Made by a program: the position numbers and the translations under genes. From Gnetum montanum (taxonomy: Eukaryota > Streptophyta > Gnetopsida > Gnetales > Gnetaceae): DNA of 64,000 nucleotides. Under the pieces are notes generated by a model. That model was not told the origin of the DNA. It saw only the letters and a program-made list of their open reading frames with translations, and searched no databases. The stretch is from the NCBI GenBank assembly GCA_015680685.1, contig MNCI01035086.1, forward strand, positions 464,263 through 528,262. Reading direction: 5' to 3'. Shown here piece by piece: positions 22,920 through 35,000 of the stretch. The number at the start of each line of letters is the position of its first letter. Position 1 is the first letter of the stretch.

Positions 22920-22998
22920 ACCCCGATATCAACTACCTAATATTAGATGGGACTCAATGTCAGATACTTGATATCAAGTCCATAAAAAGCTATAAATA
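22920..22998 (+). promoter_or_regulatory. Internal TATA box and GATATC motifs upstream of ORF2 (element C)
   Basis: CCCCGATATCAACTACC, GTCAGATACTTGATATCAAG and a TATAAATA at 22991-22998 recreate the U3 layout of the LTRs inside the element. The leader that follows (GGGAAGTTTTTGC...GAACCTGGAGTGTTCAG...) is alignable with the leader of B. Promoter activity is inferred from conservation and layout. Confidence 0.6.
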
Positions 22999-23553
22999 GG
23001 ACCCCTAGAAATGATCTAAAACTTCATTGTCATTACTTATAGCTAGGGAAGTTTTTGCATTTTTCTCTCTCAACTTAGAGCTCTGTGCAACCAAATTTCA
23101 CATGCGATATCTTACTCCATATCATTTTGATTCTCATGGTTTTTGAACCTAGTTGAACCTGGAGTGTTCAGTTTAGTTGGGGGAGGGTTCTTGCATGAAA
23201 AACCTACACCAATTTTTTGAAATTCGATATCATCCAAAAGGTATTATAAGGATAAGCATGTTAAAAGCCTTAAGTATTTTAATGAACTATCATTTTTATG
23301 AATGCCAAAATCCTTAATTTTCTCACCCAAAAAACCATAACCATCATTATAAGTCATATATAAGGGAAAAGAGGCCAATTGTGAAGGGTCATAAAAGAAG
23401 TTAACACGTTTTGGGCATTTTTCCGGAAATTTTTCTAACTCTGCAATCATATGAGCTAAATAACTTAATAGAACTAAGGTCATGAGTAAGGTATGACCCT
23501 GTTAATGATAAATGACAACACCTTAGTAACATCAAACCTTTGATTGATTGTAG
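22999..23553 (+). other. Leader between internal TATA and ORF2 of element C
   Basis: About 555 bases, alignable with the corresponding leader in B. It holds a polypurine-like GTTGGGGGAGGG near 23174-23186, a possible splice donor CAAAAG|GTATTATA near 23233-23246, and ends TTGATTGATTGTAG directly before the ORF2 ATG, which looks like a 3' splice site. The donor is not conserved in B, so an intron is a hypothesis. Confidence 0.45.
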
Positions 23554-25716
23554 ATGGCCCCAAAAAGAGGAGGACAAGAAATAACTTCACAAGATGCAAG
23601 AAAATGCCTGAGAGGTGGCAGAGGCTAACTAGAAGAACAAGGCCCACCAATCAAGCATGAAGAATAGGAGGCCCAATCATTTAGCATTCATCAAGAGGCT
23701 CCTGTTATAGGGTAGTCGATCTAAGGGGAGGCTATAGAGCCATAGGCTCTAGCACAAGGAAAATGCCTCACAATGTCCCAGGAATTCCTTGAAGCCATCC
23801 AAGAAAGACCCATGTTGACCATGGTCATCGTGAAAATGAACTTCGGGCCATTCATGGCATTTACCCTTGAGGTAGTTAGAACTCAACTTCAGGCATCACC
23901 TCTATGCCACATTTTCTATGAAAGTGAGGAATGGTACCTCGATGAGACATACCAATTCTAGCATAATAAGGAAGAGGGCACCATAGTCAACATCAGCAGA
24001 GTCACTATCTCTTTTTTAGTCAAGGCAATTGCAAAGGCTTGAACCTACCAAATGTGAGGGCCAAGGTGGTGCATCTATCCATAAGGTCTAATGCAGAAAC
24101 CAAGAAGTTGTGGCTAAAACAAGCGTATAACAAAGATAATAAAACATACAACAAGTTGACTCTTGAAGAGAGGACTTACTTTAAAATCAACACCTACCAT
24201 CTCTTCCCAACTAAAGGGATCAATAGATTATCAACTTATGCAACTAGAGGAAGTGCAATCTTAATGGGAAAATGCAATGTCAATCTTTCTCATTTGTACT
24301 TCATAAAAGTCCAAAGGCAATTGGAAGAAAGAAAGGTAGGAAAGCTAATACTCCTAGTCCATTGTGTAATTACAAAGCTTTGCAAGTGCATTGAAATCTC
24401 GGGCTACACCAATGATGTTTCCAAGAGGGCTTAGAATGCTTCCTTCACTGAACTTCTCAAACCAGCAACACCAAGGAAAGACCTTGTTGAGGAAGAAGAG
24501 CAAGAACTAGAGAAGGAGCCAAAACAAGAACTTGAAAGGGAGCCTAAACAAGAACCAGTGCAATGGCGAGAGCCATAAGTTCCACTACCACTATTGCAAG
24601 ATTATAGGCCTAAAATGAACCATCTATAAAAAATAGCTGAAACTCTCAGTTGGGAAAGTAAGGATGAATCAAACCTCCTCCAAGTCATCAATGATGTTGT
24701 GTAGCCCATATTTTCTATCAATCCATCAAGGGGATGAATTTCTTTACAATTACAAGAAGAGGCCCGATGGTCATAGTAGATCTCTAGAAATGCCACATCT
24801 TTTCAAGTAATGCTTGAAATAGTAGAAGGTGCTACAATCATGGCCATGTAGCACCAAGATGCGACAAGTGCAATAGAAGTTATCATAGATCACATTAAAG
24901 AATCTTTTAATTTTCCTATTATGCCCTTGGTAGATCTGATTGAAACCAAAGATGCACAAATGCTAGTTGGGACTTCAATGACTCCTATGGCCCATGAGGA
25001 TGTGCGTGATAGATTACAGTAGACTAGACAAGTGGTGACAACTCTTTTTGACATCCCTAGTGATGTCACTACAGTATAGTTCAACCTCATTGCCACAAAA
25101 GAAAAATTGGTCATGGCAGAGACCACAACAGAGAATGCAGAAGCAGAAGTGCATAAACTACAACAAGAGTTTGCCACCCTAAGAGATAAAAGATGAGTCC
25201 TTCCCAATTCATTGTGCTTAACCAGTTATAATAATTTTGATTAGAGCAACTAGGCCATTTGATTGAACAGAATAAAGCTACTAAACAAGAAAATGACAAA
25301 GCAATCTGGAATGCTTCAGCTACCAAAGCTTAAGCGTATGCCCATAAGAAGGCATTGACCATTACACATGAGTAGAATAAACAACTTGTTGCTTATAATG
25401 CAAGCTTTATCACTATAGAGAAATAGAAAAATATCTCTGAAAAAAGTGTCCACCAGTTGAGAGAATAGTTGGCAAGGGTCAACCAAGACATAAGTAGATT
25501 AGCCAAAGAAAATCAAATCCTCTTAATGGAGAAGGTCTGTGTAATACATCAAAAATCTACAATTGAGATAAGTGTGGTAAAATGAGACCAAGAAACATGA
25601 AAAGTTGAAGGAGCACTTTGGGGACCAAATTAGCATGTATAAACAAATTAATGAAAAAGAAATCCAGATGGAAAAGACCTTCATTAGTTTCATAACATAG
25701 AATCTCAATTGGCAGT
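23554..25716 (+). pseudogene. ORF2 of element C, first part
   Basis: The ATG at 23554 (MAPKRGGQEI) follows TTGTAG. The N-terminal part is open in patches, then shifts frame before 24039. The conserved domain at 24039-24434 reads LNLPNVRAKVVHLSIRS, EERTYFKINTYHLFPTKG, STYATRGSAILMG and NLSHLYFIKVQRQLEE, about half identical by eye to the domain in B. A Glu/Pro/Gln-rich repeat (EKEPKQELEREPKQEP) follows near 24500-24560, then DYRPKMNHLxKIAETLS, then a long Glu/Lys/Gln-rich coiled-coil-like region broken by stops. Element D inserted inside this tail at 25717. Function unknown; the N-terminal domain recalls the plant family named putative plant transposon protein. Confidence 0.72.
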
Positions 25717-26677
25717 TGATGAGTGGCGAGATACCCCTACACTCAACCATACGAATAAGAGTGTAGCACGCATGATCCAATCGAACTCCGTAGACTAAAT
25801 GCCTAGACGCCCCATGGAACACTTAGGGTTAATTATTCGTTATCTTCCCAGACTTACTTGTAGATGTCACGGTGTGTGGTTAAGCAAGTCTAAGGTATAT
25901 GATTTTTATAGTTTTTCTATTTTATGTCTCCTATGCAAACAGGGTTAAGGGTTGAGAAACTAATCACTAACTCTAACTAATAAACTAATTCTAAGTTACC
26001 TAGCATCAACATCCATTCCCACTTACCGTACATACCCTGAACCAATGCAACCGTGGCTACCAAATGCTAATCGTTGCTAGGATCACCACGTGTAATGCAC
26101 GTGCTTGAAGTGGTTGTACTGAGGCACTTATCTAGGAGGAAAGGGTTGAGAGAATCTAATCACAATGAGCATCTGTTCCTTGATTATCCATACACATCCT
26201 TAAATGCTCGTAATCAAGTTGTACTCATTCCGCGTTAACAGGTAATAAATAACATGTAAGAAATAACAATAATAAAATCCTATTCCATGCACTGCAAGGT
26301 TTATCCAAGAAGCTCGTCTTTATTTCCGTACACAACTTGTGTTTAGGTACAATGTTGCTCGAATAAAGATCCATTTACTTTAGGACTCCTACTGTGGACA
26401 CATGGAAAATATTCTATCTCTGGAGTGATTAATCTACCAGAGTTTCCCTACTTCTAGCCTAGGATGAGGAAACAAGGGAGAGCCACCTCTTATTTATAGA
26501 TATGATGGTGCACCGCGATATCGCATACGTGATATCTTAGGGGAAGATGCGATATCACGTATGCAATATCATGAGAAATGCGATATCACGTACGCGATAT
26601 CGTGAGAAATGCGATATCGCGATGGTCGCGATATCGTGTACATGATATCACGGCCCATGCGATATCGCGTCCCATCA
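25717..26677 (-). repeat. 3' LTR of element D
   Basis: It starts TGATGAGTGGCGAGATACCC on the + strand and ends GTCCCATCA at 26677. The minus-strand TATA box is at 26491-26498. The palindrome array spans 26514-26672 and is longer than in the other LTR of D, which explains the 79-bp length difference. Copies retained here include GCGATATCGCG and CGCGATATCGTG. Confidence 0.93.
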
Positions 26678-28706
26678 TACCCCCATGACTAAATGAAAAG
26701 TTGTCCTCAAGTTCATTACAATAATATCTAGTGGGTATGCGATTATCGACTCAATGGAAACTAATGGGATGACATGTAAATGGATCATCATTACAAGACA
26801 CAAAAAACTGGTGTTCATGACAACAAGGGTGAACACCTTATTACATTGACATTAGGCCTCATTTGGCAGCTGAGAGAAAAGAGAAGAGAGAAGAGAGAAG
26901 AAATCTTGTTGCTACCAACGCCAAGATTGCACCTTTCATTTTCCATCTGTAAGTGTGTCATTGATCTTGCTCCTTGCATAACTGCTTTCAACATAGCTCC
27001 ATTCCAAGTGCTCCCTCCAGGTCCAATCCGTTATTGCATGATCACCATCTGCACACACAACACAGTCTTGTATTAGCAAGGGTAGATGAATTTTAATGTG
27101 GGTAATACCCTGCTTTGGTGTAAGTCCATTGGCTGAGTTGTGGTACGGTTGATTATGAATCTGTAGATATATTAATGATGACTACCGAAGGTGTAGGGGT
27201 TAGGAGAAAATCAAAAAAATTGGGCCTCGTACCCCCATGACTAATTGCGAACCTCTGGTAGCGAGAGAATGGAGAAAGAATAAGCACAAGAAAGAGGAAG
27301 AAAAAGAGACAACTAGGACATCGATGAAATGGATGTCAAGATGGAAATGAACAAAATAAAATTAATTGCAAAATGTTAAGGGAAAAAATTTAACTGATGC
27401 ACCAAATAGGAATGTCAGTGGGTCCTCCCCAAAGCAGGATCATGCCTTTAATGCCCTGACAAACCCACATTCAAAGAGTCTGTATGCTCTGGGAATATCC
27501 TTTGGAATAAGAGTTAAAGTCTTAACCGTGAGAATTTACTAAAAAAGAAAACAATGCATCTACCAAAATATATACTAATGATACAACTGGCAATGAGGTG
27601 AACAATGGAGAGAAGGGTGGAGAAAAGAGGATGGAATGGAATCCTAAGAACAAGATGGTGTATAGCCCCTTGTGTGTTTCATGATTAATGGGACTTGCCA
27701 AATCTCATTCCAACTCTAGCCTCAAACCAACCACATCCAGTGACTTTGCATCAATGCACTTGGCCAAACCATCCACTAGAATAACAAGAATGCTTCTGGC
27801 AAGAGACACCACCATTCTGATGAAACAAATGAGAGAGTGGAAAGCGAGAAGGGCCTTAGTTAGAGGGAACATTTTTGGTTCCATAACCAATTCTTGTAGC
27901 CCAAGTTTATTTTGTCTAAGGGGTGTGCTTTGAATTCTCACTTTTTTTTGTTTTCTTTTCTTTTTCTTTTTCTTTTTCTCTCTTCTCTTTTTTTTTTCTT
28001 TTTGTTTTTGTGTTTTGTATTTTTATGCGTGAGAACCACACCATGCAAAGACTTGTTATTTTTATTGGTTCATCTTCTAACAATTGGGTAACATCAGAAC
28101 GACAAGAAACTCAAGAAGAAAACATCCAAGCACCCAAGAGAATGGCCAATACAAATGCATCAAGTTCCCTTGAAGGCACATCCTTTTCAATCCTTGAGTT
28201 CTTCCTTGGTTTGAGAAGTACCTAGTCACCAATTTGTTAAAGTTCTTATTAGAAATGGATTGTACATTTCCAAGCCAAGAGAGACCATAGACTTTGGTGG
28301 ATGGATGGATGAAGTGGACTCATTGCCTGCCATATCAAAAGAACATACCTTAGTATCAACATTGTAAATTTAAGGTAAAAAACAAAACATTAGCAATCAA
28401 TGAAAAACAATTCATACCATCGTGAAGAACACTTATTAGGTGACGAACTTACAGGGTGGTAACACACACAAAAAATGGAAAAGTATAACGATGTTGTAAA
28501 ATAAAAACAAGAAAAGTTAAAGAAATTTGCAAAACAAAAACATGTAAAACAAAAATGTGTAAAATGAAAATTTAAAAGAATTGAGGACCTCCAATGATTA
28601 GCATAGGTGGCCATCTCCCCCATGACTGAATGGAAAGGGAGAGATCTGAAATAGAGAGCGAGGTTGTCCGCTGGTGGAGGTGTAATTTGTACTGGCAATT
28701 TTTGGC
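26678..28706 (-). other. 3' noncoding region of element D with polypurine tract
   Basis: About 2 kb after integrase, alignable with 59640-61715 of E. It contains the polypurine tract next to the LTR (26678-26695), two further CATGGGGG motifs (about 27227-27245 and 28613-28630), a variable pyrimidine tract (27940-28020), the GGGGAGGACCCACTGACATT motif (minus strand, about 27412-27432), and a TTCTCTCTTCTCTCTTCTC-type tract ending CTCAG. A 78-codon frame (27705-27941) has a hydrophobic stretch, but the matching part of E is broken, so I do not call it a gene. Confidence 0.7.
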
Positions 28707-29774
28707 TCACGGAAAGGTTTTTGTTTGTTGTACATTAACCAATAACCTTTTATCTGGGCTGTCAGGCTTGTATATCATCATGGCTCTAGAGGGGAAGGTT
28801 GTATGAATAATATAAGGTCCTTCCCACAAGGTTTGAAACTTTGTACATTGTGGTACATGCATGGGATTCCAGTAAAGGACCTTGTCTCTTGGTTGGTACC
28901 TAAACCTTTGGATCCTTAAGTCATGACATTGTTTACTATGTGCTTTTTGCAACTCATTTAACAATAGTGCAACCAACCTATTCTTGTCTAGCACGTTCAG
29001 AGTCACTAACTGTTGTTTTTATACTAGGTCGAGGTCCAGGTGAAGTTCGCAAGCCATGGATAGCGTACGGAGTTCATTCTGTATGGGGAGCTTTGGTAGT
29101 TTCCTGTACACTAACTCATAGGGAGAATAGCCTGTGGGGAGCTTCCAAGTGGAGCGATACGCCCAGAGAGCATCATTCAGTTTCATGCTCCAATCTTGCC
29201 TAAATTTGCTAATCGTTCGTGTTAATATTCTTGTAATCTCCCTATTAGTAACCTCAACTTGACCATTAGCTTGGGGGTGGTAAGGTGTGGTTAATTTATG
29301 CTTAACCCCTAAGCGTTGCATCAGTTTGCGAAAGGTTGCACCCGTAAAATGTGTTCCATTATCAGAGATGAGTGCACGTGGCACACCAAACTTGTTAATG
29401 ATTTGTTGTTGTACAAATTGTGTTGTTGTAGATGATGTGCAATCTATTACTGCAGCTGCTTCAGCCCATTTGGTTAAGTAATCAATGGCAATGATGATAT
29501 ATGCCTTTCCATTGGACATCAGTGTAATCGGCCCCATAAAATCTATCCCCCAAATATTGAAGAGTTCTAAAGGTTAAATCCATTGTTGTGGACCCTCCAT
29601 TCTAGCAGTCATTCCACCATCTCGTTGACACTGTTCACAGGATTGGGCAAAATGATAAGCGTCCAGGAATAGAGTTGGCCAATAATATCCTGCAAGTAGG
29701 ACCTTGGTAGCCGTTTGTCTCCCAGCATAATGACCCCCACAGGGGCCCTCATGAGCATCTTGGAGAACTTTTAA
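28707..29774 (-). pseudogene. Integrase of element D
   Basis: Integrase inserts the element DNA into the host chromosome. In minus sense, a zinc-binding HHCC region at about 29590-29774 reads DAHEGPCGGHYAG...SCEQCQRDGG. The catalytic core follows with WGIDFMGPI and AIDYLTKWAEAA (first Asp), ALISDNGTHFTGATFRKL (second Asp) and PQANGQVEVTNREI (Glu). The three catalytic positions are all present. The C-terminal part at 28707-29006 reads RYQPRDKVLYWNP and TLWEGPYII, a typical gypsy integrase tail without a chromodomain that I can see. Stops after 29775, at 29538-29570 and near 29010 break the frame. Confidence 0.9.
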
Positions 29775-31301
29775 TTAATCTTTATCAGGTACACACCATC
29801 GAACCAAGCCATCAGGACAAACTTTATAGAGTTGTCCTTTAATCTCCATGAAGTACTTGGTTTTGTGAAGAAACTGTTGTTTCTTTCTAAAGTCCAACCC
29901 CTGTGGTAATTGTTGGGAGATGAGATAAGTAAGAATGCCACTATACCAATTTATCTCCGTGGGTTGATCATTTACTGCACCAGCAAAGAGGGTTTCATTA
30001 GGAAAATGATCAGATATAGCATATTCATCCTCTTTGTGGTCCCAACGCAACCAAGATAAGTGATCCGCAACTACATTCTCAATGCCTTTGNGGTCCCAAC
30101 GCAACCAAGATAAGTGATCCGCAACTACATTCTCAATGCCTTTGCAATCTATGATTGTTAAATCGAACTCCTGAAGAATTACCAACCAACATATGATACA
30201 TGGGCTAACCATTGGTTTATTCATAAGGAACCTAATTGCACTATGATCTGTATGGATATATACTTTGTAGCCCAATACATAATGCCTAAATTTATCTAGT
30301 GCAAACACTACAGCCATTAATTCCTTTTCCGTGGTCATTTAGTTGAGTTGTGCACCAGTGATACTCTTACTGGCACAATGAATGTAATAAGGTCATTTCT
30401 GTTCATCTAACTGTGTTAGTAAGGCTCCTAAGGTGTAATTAGATGCATTGGTCATGATGTGGAATGGCCTGGACCAGTCAGGGGCCTGTAGAATGGGAGT
30501 TTCTACAAGCCTCTATTTAAAAGTTTGGAATGCTCATTCACATTCCGTGGTCCATTCGAATGGTGCATCTTTTTTCGTTAATTTCACCAATGGCTTGGCA
30601 ATTTTAGAGAAGTTCCCGATGAATCTCCTATAGTAGCCAGTGTGTCTAAGGAATGACCGAACGTCTTTGACAGTTTCTGGTTGTCAGGTAATCCCTTGGA
30701 TGACTTTAATTTTTTCCGGATCCACCTCTATTCCTAATTGTGAGACTTTATGTCCCAATACTATGCCCTCTTGAACCATCAAATGGCTCTTTTGCCAATT
30801 GATCTTTAGGTTGGTTTCAACACATCGCTTTAATACTTGCTCCAACCAGTCAAGGGCTTGATCAAAGCTCATCCCATAAGTGGAGAAGTCGTCCATAAAG
30901 ACTTCTACTCCGTTACTAATTTGTTGCTGAAAGATGCTTAGAACTAAGCATTGGAATCTGGCAGGAGCATTGCACAAGCCAAAAGGCATTTGTTTATATG
31001 CAAACATTCCCCAAGGGCTAGTGAACGTTGTTTTGGCTTGGTCTTCTGGTGCGATTCGTAATTGGTTGTACCCACTGTACCCATCCAGAAAACTATAGTA
31101 GTGATGCCCTTCTATCATGTCTAAGACTTAGTCAACAAATGGCAATGGAAAGTGATCTTTGAAGGTTGCCATATTCAATAGCCTAAAGTCTATACATGCC
31201 CTCCATTTACCTCCTTTCTTTGGTATGATTACAAGAGGGCTAACCCATTCACTATCAACAATGGGGTAAATGTACCCAGCCTTGAGAAGTTTCTCTATCT
31301 C
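29775..31301 (-). pseudogene. Reverse transcriptase and RNase H of element D
   Basis: RT copies element RNA into DNA, and RNase H removes the RNA strand. In minus sense RT shows WVSPLVIIPKKGGKWRACID, SFLDGYSGYNQLRIAPEDQA, MPFGLCNAPARFQ and the catalytic box VFMDDFSTYG (about 30885-30915). The tether and RNase H follow with [39 protein letters not shown] and HTDHSAIRFLMNK. Stops occur, for example at about 31119-31130, where E has a CAA codon. The stretch 30038-30144 contains a 53-bp direct repeat around a single N, so the duplicated GIENVVADHLSWLRWD segment is probably an assembly artefact. Confidence 0.9.
30038..30144. other. Single N with exact 53-bp duplication: probable assembly join
   Basis: Positions 30038-30090 and 30092-30144 are identical and separated by the N at 30091. 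A protein-level duplication at exactly an N is best explained by two contig ends that overlap but were not merged. The N sits where the first copy is preceded by a T. Confidence 0.85.
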
Positions 31302-32549
31302 CTATTTTACTATTTGTTTTAACTTCGAGTTCAATCGCCTTTGTGATTTTTTGCAAGGGTTCATGGAGGGGTCTATGTAAATCCTATGCTGGCATATCCT
31401 AAGGTCTATTTCGGTTAGTTCAGGGTATGACCAAGCAAAGGTGGTTGACCACTTATTTATTACCTTCAGCAAACTTTCTTTTTGCTTGGGAGCAAGCTTT
31501 GCGTTGATGATTACCGATTTTCCATTTTTAAGGGTCATGTATTCCAAACCAGTGGGCAACAGTTTCAACTCTAGGGGCTCTTGTTTAAACTTTTTAGGAA
31601 TCTCCAACTTCCCCCAGTTAATGCTTTCATGGTTAAGGGCTAGAAATTGGCTATGGACCTTCTCAAGTGCATCCATGCTTTTAACATAAGTGCTCATTAT
31701 CCCCTTAGTTAGTTCCATGCATGTAGTTGAATCGTTCTCTTGGTCAGCCATTAGCCACTAGGTGTTTTCTTGTTGTGTGGCTGCTGCATATAGGCACTTT
31801 TGTATGTCGATGTCCTGTGCACACCGATTGCATGTAGGCAATGTTAAACTCCGCATTACCCATGATTTCTACACGCAATGGCACCTTTTGTCACTATATG
31901 CGATGCATGGAACTTTCTTCTTCTCAATATTTTCAAAGGTACTTTTCTTAGATATTTCTAGGGAAAGATTGTGAATTCCTAGGCATGCATCTACTATGCT
32001 CAACCATGTCCTTCCCATTATTATTGGGAAGTCCCCTTTATCATTGTTTATTTAGATCACCAGGAAATCAGCTGGATATGACCAACCACCCATGATGGTG
32101 ATAATGTCCTCCACCTATCCCAAAGGAACAGTGATGGACTGGTTGGCCAGCTCTAAGCAAATATTTCTCTTCTTGAGTGGGGGTAGGTTCCAGGTCTTAT
32201 ACAGTTCTTGTGAAATTAAGTTGACCCTAGAGCCTGAGTCAAGAATAGCCTTATGAGGTTCATTCCCAGCGACTTGGAGATAAATCAAGGGGCTTCCTAG
32301 ATCAGAGAATTTCTTGGGAAGGTGGCTTACCTTAATCTAGTCGGTAATGGCATGTGTTAACATAACCGTGTGCATTAGCCTCAATTTCTCAGTTGAAGGG
32401 TTTCCTGAAACCTTATTTGGTATAGAGGTGTTTAGATGTTCAACCACTTGTGAAGATGAGAACTTAGTTGGATTTTTGGTCCTAAAGAAAGGTCTTTTTG
32501 GCGTATGATTGTTAGGACCAACTGAGAATTGAGGATTAGGAGCCCTCAT
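31302..32549 (-). pseudogene. Protease and protease-RT linker of element D
   Basis: The aspartic protease processes the Gag-Pol precursor. In minus sense the active site reads AILDSGSRVNLISQELY (about 32195-32250), with an intact Asp-Ser-Gly, followed by a flap-like region and FPIIMGRTWLSIVDACLGI, the usual ILGR-like second motif. A linker at 31302-31751 leads into RT and contains AWSYPELTEIDLRICQHRI, the conserved FAWSY...DP...HRI entrance to plant gypsy RT. The frame is the same as downstream pol, while most of gag lies in a different frame. Several stops. Confidence 0.85.
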
Positions 32550-32559
32550 GGTATTGGAT

Positions 32560-34860
32560 TATTGTGGTTGAGTAGGGATTACTCTAGGCCTTGTTGGAGT
32601 GGTTGGTGGTGGGGCTACCGGCGTAAGAGATGTGGATGGATTTGGAGGATAACATGGTTATGGAACGTTTCTCGAAGGAGAAGGAGTCTTGAAATACTCC
32701 TGAACTCGGTAGTAACGTGGAGGGTTTATGTGATCCATAGAGTCACCTGGAGAAATCGGCTGCTGCACATAATAACCATGAGGATCAGGCTACCAGTAAG
32801 GGTACTGTTGTGTCGACGATGGCATCCCCCATGACTATGGGTATTGCCACTACTAATGTTGTCTGATGGGCTATCGTGGAATTCCACTTGGATAGTACGT
32901 TAGTGGTTGGTGGAACTGCCTTGGGTTACCTTGAGGATAAGGTAACCTTCAGGGTGTTTCCGTTGGTTGAGTCTTGGATTAAGTGCATATACCCCAGACT
33001 CCTGTAGATGTGAGATAATTGGACAACATCCCTTAGGATGGTCATATTGGTAGATCTCACATCCACCGTCATCCACAGCCTCATCAGAGATAGGAATTTT
33101 CCCCTTACCCTTATTATGTGCAAGGCTTGAATTTCTCTGCTTTGTCTTACCTTTGTCACTACTTCGTTCTTCCTTAGTCTCTTCTACGATTTTCAAGACA
33201 CTTTCAAGTCTTGAGTCTAAGAAATCCCATAACTGATCTACCTTAGCCGATACTTTTTTTGTTAGTTTTTGGATCAGCAAGGTTTTCCGATTCACCAACT
33301 CTTCGAGTGGTGACTCATCCTCCTCATCACAGAATTTTACTCCCTTCTTTCGAAGGGAGGGATCACAGTTGTATTCTTCTACACTTTCCCTCTTACGTAG
33401 TTCACCTTCTTCTTTTGCTACTTATTCCAACAAGTGATGTACTTCATGGGCTCTAAGTTGTGATAGTCTCCCTTGGGCATAAGTCCCAAGGGTTCTTCTC
33501 GTTTCATGCCTTAGCCCATCCACGATGTGGTGAAGTTGATCTCGCTGAGCATACCCATGGCCTGGGCAACGATGTAACAATGTGTAGTAGCGGGCCATGG
33601 TAGCAGCCAAGGGTTCATAAGTACCTTGTTTCTAGCCTTGGATCTACTTATGTAAATTGGACACTCTGGAGTACATCTGATATTTATCGTTGAAGAGTTC
33701 TAGCATCATACTCCACCTCTTGATGGTTTCCAGTTCTAAGGACTGGTGCCAACTCTCTGCTTCTTTAATGAGTGTCCTTGGAAAAAACTTAAGCTTTTGC
33801 CAGTCATTTTCTATATTTTGCAAGGCACAAGCATCATGGAATGCCTGTAAATGATGCTTCGGATCAGCGTTGTATCCCCCTTCAAAACGTGGGATATTGT
33901 TCATGTATAAATGCTTGATCCAGTTATCCTTTTAGTGCCTTGATGGAATCCTACCAGCCTCCGTTATGTCAAGCATACTTCGGGTTGCAAGCAGGGGCTC
34001 ATCATGATCATCTCTTTCATGACGCTTGTGATGTCTTCGTGGTTCCCTACTCTCCCTACGTCCTTGCCCTTGTCCTCTCTCTCGACTTTCCTATTGAGGT
34101 CTCTTGTCTTTCTTACCTCTACCCTTATCCTCATCATTATGTTCATGGTGGCTATGCCCAGATGTGGAAGGAGAGGATGAGTGATGAGATGAAGGGGAAG
34201 CAGAAGGGGAACCATCGTCATGGCAATGTTTCTTGCCTTCTCTTCAGCTACTTCAGCCCCGATCATTATGACAATCTAAGTGCTCGTCCTTAGCATGAGT
34301 GGTTGTTCCCTCTGTGAACAGTTGGCGTTCACGGGGATTAGAACTAGGGTTATGTATCATTGATCGTAGGTTCTGATACCTAACCTCCTCACCATCGTCA
34401 GGAGGGGAAACATCATCTGTTAGAGAACCCATTATAAGGGGTTCCTCATCTCCTATTTCGCTAAGGACGTATGGACCTTTGCCCTTCAAAAGTGTATGTT
34501 GACTCTCCTGCCTTGAGTCCCTCATACGTTGTGCTTCTGTGGGATGATAATCCCTCATATCGAAGTCTTCCACAACGTATTCAGCAATTAATTCTGTCAT
34601 GCTAATCTGTGCCAAGGCACAGAAGAGCATGTTAGGGACTGATCGATATGGGGGAACACGATGTTACCTTGCAGATCTCTCCACCACAGTTATTTGTCTT
34701 GATGGAGGATAAAGGTAAAGTTTAGAATATACTCATCAAGATGAGTATAGACTATCTTGTATTGTTTAGGGCTTGGCTGATTTTGGTTATGTGTTTTATG
34801 TTTCCGACTGTCTCTAGTATTAGTCCTAGGTGGTGAATTACTTTTGTGAGAAGAATACAT
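32560..34860 (-). pseudogene. gag of element D
   Basis: The start at 34860 (MYSSHKSNSPPRT) matches the start of gag in E. In minus sense come DEYILNFTFILHQD, then AEYVVEDFDMRDYHPTEAQR (34253-34630), a Ser/His-rich then Arg/Lys-rich low-complexity stretch (about 34000-34250), and the gag core at 33644-33904 with FEGGYNADPKHHLQAFHDAC. A helical region follows with DQLWDFLDSRLESVLKIVEE. The knuckle motif GCEIYQYDHPKGCCP (about 33023-33065) has its second Cys changed to Tyr. A Pro-rich tail contains QSWG near 32820. At least two frame changes (near 34640 and 32600-32850) separate it from pol. Confidence 0.82.
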
Positions 34861-34979
34861 TTTTATCAGTGTGCTATTTCACCGTTATGTAATTTTTCTA
34901 TTAATTAACCCAAAGGTTCATTTAGGCTCCCAATGATGTGAGTGATATCATTTATGTTCTATTCGGTGCACAAACACTT

Positions 34980-35000
34980 AGTCCCTGTCAATGGTGCCAA
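34980..35000 (-). other. Primer binding site of element D (tRNA-Asp-like)
   Basis: The minus strand directly inside the 5' LTR reads TTGGCACCATTGACAGGGAC, matching the complement of the tRNA-Asp 3' end with a few changes. It is among the best preserved sites of the family here. Confidence 0.82.

Noticed and set aside
27705-27941. 78-codon hydrophobic frame in the 3' region of D as an env-like protein
   Set aside because: The matching region of E is broken by indels and shows no coding-type conservation.
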